A stretch of 64,000 bases of DNA from Corythucha ciliata (Eukaryota; Arthropoda; Insecta; Hemiptera; Tingidae). Of the stretch, positions 54,247 to 64,000 are shown piece by piece. The position numbers were made by a program, and so were the translations under genes. The notes under the pieces were generated by a model, which worked only from the letters and a program-made list of their open reading frames with translations, ran no database searches and was not told the DNA's origin. Location: the NCBI GenBank assembly GCA_038030265.1, contig CM075939.1, forward strand, positions 52,805,253 through 52,869,252. The letters are read 5' to 3'. Each line of letters opens with the position of its first letter. Within the stretch, counting starts at the first letter, position 1.

Positions 54247-55880
54247 AGCTATACGTCAACACCAGAACTTCTCATTGAATCTTAATAACCAACCCAAGTT
54301 GCAGGTAGCAAGTTATCTCCAAGAAACTGTCCTCGTAGTGCGATGCACACTCAACGGCACACGAGTCCCAACTTTCAAATGATCGTGCCACGACCACGTC
54401 TCTCAGGTCCTCCGGTGCACATGTTGTGTCGGTCAAGGCTGACAATGATACGAACGAGTTATGCGATGGAATACGTATAGCAAATGCTACGACCGTGATA
54501 TCTACTAGTAAGTGGTCTCACTGGTACGGCTCCACGGCTCAAATATTATCAAGCAGGAACGTGTGGCGTCCTTCACACATGTCTTGATCGTGGTGGCCCC
54601 ATCAAGCCATCGTTTTCGAAATAAAATCCTTTGATACAGCTGCGAGTGCCTGAAGAATGCTCGAACAAAGCGCGGTTCAAATCAAAACACTTTGAAAAAA
54701 AAAACTCACACTACCTTTGGACGAATTTTGCGAAAATGGCCGAAGGAAAAGCCTCGATATCCTCAGACCTCACTAATTTACTCCAGAGTCGATGAAATAA
54801 GATAATATGCAGTCGGTTATTTTTACCTCCCACGGGGGGGGGGGGGGGGCTCCCGCCACTCTGGATGCTTTGTGGATGGGACATCTTGCATTTATCAAGC
54901 ATGGTTTTCAGGGACTCATTACCAACGTCTGAACTGAAATGTCAGCGTTTTGATGAAACGACCCAATTAAAAATTAAGCCACCAACTTTAACCGGGCGAT
55001 TTCTCCCAATATGGCACCCATTTAAAGTTGGGCGGAGCTGCATAAGCTATAGTGGTTTCACCACGAATCAAATTTTCGTTCTGGTAAGCGTCTAAAGAGG
55101 GTGTTCACTTTGATTTGGCCCCTTTCTCTCCTGTCGTTTTTCAGAAATCATTGCAGACGGTGAATACAGAGCCTCTTATGAGGTCAAGAAAGTCGGCCCA
55201 CCGATTTCATTCATAGTCCCATTTGAGGGGGCTAGTATAGTGGAATTGGGAAAATTTGGGTGTTGTTATTAAGTGACTGAACCCTACGAAATTGGTTTAA
55301 TTTATAAAAGCCAAACTTTTGAAATTAGTTGTATTCATCCCCAAATCCACAATAATGACATTATTAGTACAGGAAATAAAGCTAAAAAAAAGGCAGATTA
55401 GCGGAAAAATTCGGCCCAACTTCTAATGGGGCTTAAAAAATTCCTTTTGATGCATATACTTCCAGGATTCGAAGAGTCCACAACGATGCGGAGAGGAGGT
55501 TAGATGTTGGCCAATTCATCGCTCGCTAAAAGGTGTGAAGAAATTTGCCCGAACGGGGTGTCTAAATCCTATACGTAGTTTTGTGTGCCGAGTCGATAAA
55601 AATCAACAACAAGTCCGTGCGACGATTAGTTTTTGAGTTACGACTTGAATTGTACCAAAAAACTTGGTTTTTGGCTTGAATAATACCAAAAAATCCGCAC
55701 GTCCAACGTTTGACAATGCAGTTGACGAAGATGTGATTTCTGAAGAAGTTTTTGGCGCTGAATCGAATGTATAGTGGCTCGTTTCTCTGCGATCAATATT
55801 CTTTGAGTTACAAACGAAAAAACGAGTTTTCCATGACACTTTGATGTGCTATGAAAATGCGTATCAAGATTTTGGGCTGG
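54247..55880. other. Gene-poor stretch
   Basis: No gene supported. It includes a long G run at about 54834-54850. Sequence after 55100 has short open frames in both directions but no motifs. Confidence 0.5.
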
Positions 55881-57500
55881 ACTTACCATGTTTTCAGCTC
55901 AGAAAACGGATATCGCAAGGGTGACATAATTCAAAGACCAAATTCGCCGTTTTCGCGTCCTAGAATACCATTTTCGCAGACAGACAAGGATTCAGTATTT
56001 GCTCAAGAGAGGTGCCAGAGAAATGGTGTGGTTCGCTCTACTAAAACTGGTTTGACAGCCTTTTCACTGCCTAAAAATAGTTAAAACTAGCTATTTGCAC
56101 TATAAAAACAGCTAAAGGGATTAAACTCACGCCCATAATACAAAACTGACGATACGCGTTTTGAAAATGGCTAAAACTGGACTTCTCGCGTTTTACCGCC
56201 CGAAAGTAGCTAAATCGACCATTCTTACGCTAAAATTTATCAGACTGGCCATTCTTGAGCCAAATATGACCACAAGGCGCGCTTTTGGCTTGACGGACTA
56301 ATCAAGCTCTGAAAACGGCCAAAATGACTTCACGTGCCCTGGAAATGCCTAAAAAGATGATTCCTTCCCTGAAAATGGCCAAATCGACAATTTGCGCACC
56401 AGGAATGGTCAAACTTCATGGCCTTGACTTGATGGACTAGGTAGTTGAGCCCTGAATATGGCAAAACTGACGATTCGTGTCTTTAAAATGGCTAAAATTA
56501 CTATATTTGGGACGTACTATTCGCTCCTACAACTGGAAAGACAGTCAGTTGTACTAACGTCATCAGTTATCAGGCAACACGTCAGCTTTAGCGTGAAATC
56601 GTCTGTATTGGTATAAAATCGTCACATTTGCGATGAATTTTTTTTTTTTTTTTTTTGTGAAATCACCTGTTTTCAAGGCAGAATGGCCTAAAATCACCCG
56701 TTTTGAGGAAAACGTGAGTTAAAGTGTGACATTGTCAATTTTGGAGTAAATTATCTAATTTTGAGGGGAAATTGTCGTTTTGGGTGTAAAATATTAATTT
56801 TTGAAATGGAACAGTAAGGTTTAGTTTTAGGTTAAAATCGCCAGTTTTGTGGTGACATCTTCATTTGGAGGGGGGGGGGGACACATCAGCCTTGGCCAGG
56901 AATTGTACTTTTTTTTTCTTTTTTTTGTAAAATCGGCAGTTTTTAGTACTGAGTGGTCTGTTAATTGTAATTAAGATCATTCGTTTTTGATCCGTTTGGG
57001 GTTGAACCCGCCATTTTTAGGCGGAATTCACCAGTTTTGGGGGTAAAGACTTGGATTTTAAAAGTTGTGCTGTGAAATTTTTAGTTTAGGCGTAAACACT
57101 TCGTCTATGGCGTAGAAACGTCAGTTTTGAAGTAAAATATTCAGTTATACTAGAGTGAAATATTCAGTTTTTTTGTTAAAAAACGTCAGTTTTGAGTTAA
57201 AACCCGTTATTATTTGGTTAAAAAATGTTGAATTTTTACGTCTCTCAGACAAGACGTTGATGAAAAGTCGGTCACCCTGTATACTTGAATGCCAAGTATC
57301 GATTTCTGGGGAAATCGAATTGTCCATCGACGATAGAAAAAGTCTGAATAGAATTGTCAGTTTTTGGATAGAAAATCAAGAATAGAAGGCTAAAACCGAT
57401 AATTTCCGAACGAAGATGTTAGTTTTTGATGGATTACAACCCTTTTTTGTGAAAACTCAGTTTCCGGGGAAGAATTTGACGATTTATCGGGTCTCTAGTT
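55880..57500. repeat. Diverged minisatellite, family II, inverted arrangement
   Basis: From about 55880 to 56500 units resemble AAAATGGCTAAAACTGACGA; from about 56560 to 57500 they resemble the reverse complement, TCGTCAGTTTTGAGGTAAAA. Unit length is about 30-45 bp and divergence is high, as in family I, whose unit it loosely resembles. A T run (56639-56657) and a G run (about 56871-56881) interrupt it. The array continues at 59755 beyond an inserted LINE. Confidence 0.7.
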
Positions 57501-57779
57501 TCCAGTAGTAGTTGGTCAAGGGCTGGCTACGCCCCTGCCTAGGAAGGTGTTTAAAAAAAGTAAAATTATACAAGATCACTGTAGCACAGGTCTTGGAAAA
57601 CGAGAGTCTTGGGGAGAATGCTACTGAGTTCATTGGGACGATAGAGGAACTGGTAAAGTGTTATGTGGTAACCTGCGAGGATGGCTAGGTGACGGCTCCA
57701 ATTTTAATTCAAGAGACTCTAGCGAAGTGAAGCGATAAAAGTGACAAGGAATGTCACCGTTAGAGGGTCGGAACGGTGA

Positions 57780-59700
57780 TTTCAATGTGGTCGTCACCGG
57801 AGCCAACAGTGACACCGAGTACAGTGCAGCCTCTGCTAATGTCAAACGAAATATTTGCTTGAAGGGCTCTGGCTCGAGAGATCTAACACGTTCAGGGAGA
57901 TGGTTAAAGAATTTGACCGACTAACTTAAAAAACTCTTGGACGCGACAGCCAGCCTGTATCGTGCCTGGATTCAATTACTTTTTCCTCTCGTGTCATGCG
58001 TGTGAACTGCTCATCGGGAAGGCGGCGTTATCACGAGCATAGCATTGACTCTGCAGAACAAATACACTCGGCACTGTCAAGATGCCAGACTCCCGTAATG
58101 CTTGACGACACGAGTCAGTGGGTTTCAAACCACAGAGTAGACGAAGAGCATGCTTCTGCAGAACGAATATCTTACGAGACCCAACCAAGTTACCCCACAA
58201 AATGGTACCATAGGTGATTATGAGTATGGAAAAAACCAGAGTATGCTGTACGAAGAGTAACCTCATCCACCGAGAGTTTAAGCCGACGAAGCAGGAATAT
58301 TGCCTTGGCTAGTTTCCACGACAAGACATCCACGTGGGCCCTTCAATTAAAAGAAGAATCGAGGGTAAATCCCAGAAGAGAGGACGTCTCGCGGTCCGAT
58401 TCACAACATTTCAGCTGGAAGCTCAGGCATTTCGTTTTCCGCTCGTTAAGGAGTAGACCATTGTCTTTACACCAAAAAGAAAAGTCTTCTCAGCATGATG
58501 AGGCGTCAACAGAAGAAGGAAAAACCAGCGAAACATCATCAGCATAGAGGACACATCTAAACGCACTGTTTAGTATGGACTGAAGGTAATTAATGAGGGT
58601 CAAAAAAAGAAACGGTCCAAGCACTGAGCCCTGAGGAACCCCGCGACAAATGGCACTCACAGAAGATAGCTGATCATTAAACGCAACGGACTGTCGACGG
58701 CCACCCAGGTATGACCCAAGGAGACCCAGAGCATCCCCGCCGAGCCCATAATTTTCTAATGTTTTCAACAACATAGCGTGATGCACCGAATCAAAGGCTC
58801 TAGAGAGGTCAAAGAGCAGAGCACTTGGTCTCCCAGAATTCTCCAGGATACTCATCGCCTCCTTCACAAAAGTAGCCACCGCCGAAGATGTGCCGCGTCC
58901 CGGACGAAAGCCAAACTGAGACTCAGTAAAAAAATTCTTCGATTCAAAATAATCCAACAACTGGCGGTATAAGAGAACCTCTAGAGCCTTCGACATCGCT
59001 GGAAGAATAGCTAAGGGGCGATAGTTCGGTGACCCTGGATCGCCAGGTGACCCTTTTTTTAGTAAAGGGAGTACCCTAGAAAACTTGAAGCAAGACGGAA
59101 ACTCACCAGTTGGATATTATCAAGTTATAAATAAAGGCCAATGGCTCTGAAATAAACTCCGATATTCCCACCATCATAGCCGGTGATAGGCCATAAATAT
59201 CTGTGCTATAGCTAGCCTTCAGAGAAGTCATAGTCCCATACACCTCCTCCACCAAAACCCACCGGAATCCATCGCCAGAGGCGCCTGAGGGTGGCAGAGA
59301 ATCACATCCCGAGTTCAAGTTAACAATGCCATCAATGAAGTGGTCGTTAAGGGTGTCAGCAGAAAGCTTAGAAGTACGACACGGTGCCTTATTATTGGGA
59401 TGAAGTTCCCGATCAACGATCTGCCACACAACCCTCGACTTATTCGACGCTTCTCTGACTATCTTAGAACAATGGGCCTTCCTAGCAGAAGCCAATTTCG
59501 CTCTGTACTCATTGCATAACTTCCTGTAGGCCGCTCTGCGATCGACATCACCTGTACAGAGGAAATAGTCTTCTCATAGACTGCCACACTCATCTCTGAG
59601 CGAGGCCAGCTCCGAGCCGAACTAACCGTAGCTAGTTTTCGAACTTTTACCACACACCTTACGCAGTGGAAGGCAGCTAGCCACTAGCTCACCCAGGACA
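57780..59700 (-). pseudogene. CR1/Daphne-like LINE, antisense, endonuclease-less
   Basis: Minus strand. Linker and early reverse transcriptase at 59653-59103 (ARKAHCSKIVREASNKSRVV, VEEVYGTMTSLKASYSTD, GLSPAMMVGISEFISEPL); palm at 58996-58490 with SQFGFRPGRGTSSAV, DLSRAFDSVHHAM, GVPQGSVLGPFLF and catalytic YADD (complement of 58535-58546); thumb and tail at 58484-57780 with ITYGTILWGN, LQKHALRLLCGL, DTRG and FNHLPERVRSLEPEPFKQIF. Same clade as 13685-18845 but a different subfamily. Several frameshifts and stops. It interrupts family II minisatellite. Confidence 0.85.
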
Positions 59701-59754
59701 CTCAAAAAATACTCCGCTGCACCATTAGCGTCCCTACAGAGATACAACATACAT

Positions 59755-59900
59755 AGTTTTAATCAAACCAATTTTTCAGTTTTGGGGGAAAATTCATCAC
59801 TATCTCGGGGCCAATTAACGACCTATTTTAGGAAAATAATACTTTTGATAGGTATTTGATGGTTTATTTTGGGAGTGAATTGCCCGGGTTTCACCTGAAA
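59755..59900 (+). repeat. Family II minisatellite, distal part
   Basis: Words such as TTTTTCAGTTTTGGGGGAAAA and TAGGTATTTGATGGTTTATT continue the family II array interrupted by the LINE at 57780-59700. Only three or four diverged units remain. Confidence 0.5.
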
Positions 59901-62900
59901 CCCTGGCTCTGTAGTTGAAGCGAGACATCTGACTGAAGTAGTTAGTTCCTGCTGGTCTATTGGTTCAATTATAGTGGCTGTATTTTTGAAAAAAATCTGT
60001 TTCACTGCGTATGCGTGGTATATACAATAATAAAATAATAAAGTTGTGAGAGCGCGGGGTTTAAAAGGTCCCTAGGGCCTTCTGAAGTCACACTTTTTAT
60101 TTCTAGAGTGCTCCCTTAACGAACCACCGCCTCTATGATTGCCGGGTGTCGATAATGAGAGCAGGCAGAGCTCTGCTCCGTTTTTCAAAGGCAGTTTCTA
60201 TTGAAATACATTCTCCTCTCTGTTCTCACTTACATAGCCTTTTTAAAATGTCTCCTTCACCGTCTCTCTTTTATTTTTCTCACTCTCTCTCTCTCTATCT
60301 CTCTCACTACTGTGGAGTTGAAATGGTAGATAGAGGAAGATAAATCAATCGTTCTTAGTTCAATTTTCTTCGCCTTCCCAATTTCCCATTCAGTCGTTTT
60401 TCTGTCACGCGGACGTTCTGTGAAATGGGCTTTTCCCAATAGCGGCCCCCGATGAAAATTATAGTTGCTACGCGCGAGACTGTCAAAAACTTCTTCGAGG
60501 GAGAAATAATATTAATAAAACGCTTTCAAAATTATTTAAATTAAAAGCTCAAGTAAAAGCCAGTAAATCCTGCGAGGGCACTGTTTATTTGAAGTTTGAA
60601 TGAGCCTCAAGGGAATCGTTAGGCATTTATTATTAACTTTCCGGCATACAGGGAAAAATATTCTCCCCGAGGCTTATCCCATTGTCCTCACCCCCCCACG
60701 ACACACAAACACTACTGCCGGCCATACAAAGTATTCCTAAGATGAACCCATCCGGATGTTTATTGGTCAGTGGGACAGTTGGGCCCTCCTGAGGGAATCG
60801 AGTCAAAAAGAATGAGTGTGAGAGTTCATGGGTCAACTCTCTAGAGTTTTCATTCATCCTTTATTTTTCGTATGTTTTTTTACGACACTTTTATTTAATC
60901 TCCTTCCCCTTCTCCCGACACCGGGTATAACGCCGAAGAGTTCGTTTTTCAACCGTCACAAAGTTGTGGTAAATTCATAAATTTTGAACTGCCTAATATC
61001 ACGGTGAACGCGGCACTGTTTTCAACTTTGAGAACAGTAAAGAGGAGTGGTTGAAAATGAGTGGGTAATGGTAGAAGTGATTTGCCAAGATTTACTGCAA
61101 ATACCGGAGTTTTAAAAAATAAATGGTTTCTCTGAGTAGCGCGGGGAGTGCGTCATTCATCCAAGTCTTGCAAAAACCATCTCCCTTCGTTTTTTCTTTA
61201 TTTGAGCAACCCTCCACGGAAGGAAATAGGGTCAATCTTTTCAATGCTCAGCCAAGCCTACTTATTTTTCTATTCCTTTCGAAAGAGTGGTGGGTCGAGA
61301 AGTAATGGGATAGTTCTATCAGGTAATCTGAGGGGGTGTTATACGGAAAACTGTGAGTGGTGGGAGGAGGGAATACGCCCCAAAAGATAAGCATTCCTTT
61401 TTTATAGGTATAGTCAACTTCAATTATAAAGAGGTGTATAAACTTTCTCCGCTTCACGTCATTAACGCAAAGCAGAATAAGAAAAACCGAACTAGCTCGA
61501 AAATACTCCGAAATTTTCCCACTTCACTTAGTATCGGAATAGTAGTATATTTATGGTGGTGGGAGGTTGGACTTTTAATTTTCTGGCCCACGCCCAAACA
61601 CCCAATCTTTCGCTTGAAATGCGAAAGGAAAATGTATTGCCACTGTTCTGCACTGGTTTTAGTGGTACTGTGAGGTGAGAGGGGGGGGGGAGGTAATCTC
61701 TATACCCTCGTTTTACCAGATGTCGACTTGAAAAACAGTAATCTTTAAATTTATAATGATATATGTATGTCGGTTTTTGAAGGTCCCTTTAAATCACGTT
61801 TGTGGCTTTGTGGGGTCGCGTCCTTCGAATAACTCTTATAGGATTTTTCGGGGAAGAAACTTTCTGTATTAAAGTAAAATTAATCAAAAGAAAGTCTTTA
61901 TGAGTCGAGATTTTTCTGGAACTTTTATCTTTATTGGAAAGCATCCCTAAGGAATGCATAACGTGATAGTAGAGGAGGGGGTGGGTTCTTCTCGTCTTTC
62001 AAGGCATAAATAAAACCAATAGCATCGACCTGAGCCTGAACCGATTTACTGATACATTTTCTCATACCGGAAGGGAGGGGAGAGATAAATCTCTGCTTCG
62101 CACCCTTACTGGCCCCTAACCAATGTGGCCATCCACAATTCACGGCTCTTCCCCAACCCCCCTTTTTTCTCTCTTCATCTGTGCATGTAACGCGAAACTG
62201 CATAGTGAAAGATTGTGAGGCCTCTTCTCTTTCTTTAGTAGGTATCTGCCGAATCTATTTTCAGGGCGGTAGGGTGGGGGATATCCGATACACGACCCAT
62301 TTATTTCAATTTTCGCTTCCCCTTTCCGCTCATTCTTATTGCATTATCGAAGGAAAAGCCTCAGGTAGTTTATCGTTTGAAAATTGGTTCGTGGGAAAAT
62401 ATTATTTTTTCTTATTCTTGAAAACTCGGATTTTTTCCGGTTTTTCTTGATATTTCTCGGCCATTTATCTCTATTCCGTCCTGATGGGTTCTCAAGACCT
62501 TCTCCCCGCTGTCAGTACTCCGCACCACTCACAGTGCTGATGAATCGTTGAATGGTACTTGCTTGGGACGTTCAACTGAACTTTCGCTGCTCTTCTGGTC
62601 ATCAGAAGCTTCTCATCGCTCTGCCCCCCCCCCACCCAACACTAACGCACTCCATTTTTAGTCATTTTGCCTAATAGAGTAATGGGTGATCAGTTTATTG
62701 TAAATGTGAATTTTATAGGACTTACCAACAGTGCCACTGGCGCAATTTAGTAATTTTCAAGTTTTTTTTTTTTTTTTTCTACCAACCGAAAAAAGTTATT
62801 TTACGTTTACTACGTAACCTTATGAGAAAAAGCTAAAAATTTAAAGAACGTTCCGCCGGGAAAATAACAACAAACGCGAAATATAATGAACTTGTTTGTA

Positions 62901-63879
62901 TTGTTTTTTTTCATACACACGCACCATTCAACAGTTCACGAACAACTGAAGAGCACATCCCTCGCACTTGACGAACCAAAAAATGGGCAGACAAGTGAAG
63001 TCAGCCGTATTCGTGAGGGCAAACTCCAACCCTTCCAGCGACCGCCCTTCAACCCGCTGCGCCCAGCCCCTACCTATTTTTTGTTGTTGTCGTTAGCCGT
63101 GGTGGCTTGACGGGGGCCTCCGTCAAAAAAAATCCCGTAAATTTTCATTGATATTTGATTGACTTGGAAGTACCCGTTTTTTTGTGGCAGTAAACAAAAA
63201 AAAGACAAGGGGTGGAGAGATGAATGAAATAAAAAACCCCTTTTCTCCTCTTTTTCCTTCCGCTTCGCCGTCATGCCAGGAACAAACTTATTCCTTGTTT
63301 TTCTTGTTTAACTTGGCCATTGTTGTACCATGAGAGAATGAGATTAGGATGAGGTGGCAAGCGGTTTAATGAACACTATTTGTTTGCAAACACAGCGAAA
63401 TATTTTTGTTCTGGACAAAACAATGGTTCGTTTAATTTGCCGAAGATTCCGTCAGTTCGGAAGGATCTTGCAGTCACCTTGTTTTATTTTATTGGAGTAC
63501 AGCTAGAGCTTGCGGGTTTTACGGGACGACCTTAGGCAAATGTCATTTACACAATTATTTTCAATACCTATTAAGGTTGACAGTTTACTTATTGATTTGA
63601 ACTTGGAACAAGAGAACAAATTTCAATATCGTTCTTGGTCACTTTTGAGGGGCCTCAAAGGGACGCCGTAAAAATGGTCAAGCCCCATCCAAACATTGAT
63701 ACAAGCAATCTCCAGAAAAATAGGAAAATTAAACAAAAACCCAAATAATAATTCCTTTGGACTGCATCGAATAATGTATTATGGTTACGTCCATGGATGT
63801 TCGCAATAAAGAAGTTATTTTGGCTGTTTTCATTCGATCATGCCCTAAACGATAAATATTTTATTAGGGTTTAAGGCCC
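59901..63879. other. Gene-poor stretch
   Basis: No gene supported. It contains a CT microsatellite (about 60275-60306), G and C runs near 61681, 60689 and 62624, and a T run at 62762-62779. Open frames up to 106 codons are without motifs and fall in T-rich or G-rich DNA. Confidence 0.5.
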
Positions 63880-64000
63880 GATTTCACCGGCATTTTAGCT
63901 GCGATTACTGAATTTAGGTCGTGAATTAGTCATTTTTCTTTCATCTTCAGGCACGCAGAAAACGCGAATCAGCGTTTTATCTTTTTTTAGCTATGAATTG
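63880..64000 (+). repeat. Family I minisatellite, start of another array
   Basis: The last 120 bp again show GTGAATTAGTCATTTTTCTT and GCGAATCAGCGTTTTATC type units in the same orientation as 1-845. The array runs off the window. Confidence 0.7.

Noticed and set aside
54834..54850. G run as a quadruplex regulatory site
   Set aside because: A single homopolymer without neighbouring G tracts; several such runs occur near transposon ends and suggest slippage, not regulation.

Overview
This is a piece of animal nuclear genome, most likely arthropod. The sequence is A/T-rich, has long homopolymer runs and microsatellites, and carries tRNA-derived SINEs, several LINE clades (R1-like, CR1/Daphne-like, LOA/I-like with RNase H), Mag-like Gypsy elements, a PIF/Harbinger transposon and many small inverted-repeat elements. 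I found no convincing host gene. Almost every protein-like stretch is a transposable-element gene, and most are broken. The species cannot be decided from the window; an insect is a guess.

Layout. 1-13.7 kb: diverged A/T-rich minisatellite (units resembling GCGAATTAGCG-TTTTTCTCAATTTTAGC), MITEs, a large repeat block (copy A, 4616-7031) holding a SINE with perfect target duplication, and a 5'-truncated R1-like LINE (7089-9188) with a 14-bp duplication. 13.7-18.9 kb: one CR1/Daphne-like LINE split in two by copy B of the same block (15298-17390); copy B preserves the empty site of the SINE. 18.9-23.0 kb: a Gypsy integrase remnant and a long reverse transcriptase with an N-terminal zinc finger and a C-terminal CCHC+RHN signature. 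23.0-31.4 kb: gene-poor DNA with MITEs, a second SINE and a 67-bp-arm hairpin. 31,367-42,044: a PIF/Harbinger transposon (38-bp TIRs, TAA duplication) loaded with later insertions: a Mag-like Gypsy with about 80-bp LTRs (31620-36680), a 5'-truncated RNase-H LINE (39100-41036), a MITE (41670-41800) and a near-perfect hairpin (37776-37893). 42,069-44,802: a CACTR-ended non-autonomous element filled with ACCGTNA-type motifs and a 21-bp minisatellite. 45-54.2 kb: TTA-flanked MITEs, LINE pieces and a LOA/I-like LINE with a 14-bp target duplication. 54.2-64 kb: a second diverged repeat family in inverted arrangement, split by an antisense CR1/Daphne-like LINE, then gene-poor DNA.

The most interesting object is the Harbinger element. 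Its MADF DNA-binding gene (+ strand) and its DDE transposase gene (- strand) appear to interlock: each gene's apparent intron contains an exon of the other. Removing the RNase-H LINE and one copy of its 10-bp target duplication restores an open reading frame across the junction, which supports reading the locus as a nested stack rather than a random mosaic. Everything here is read by eye; identities to families rest on recognised motifs, not on searches.
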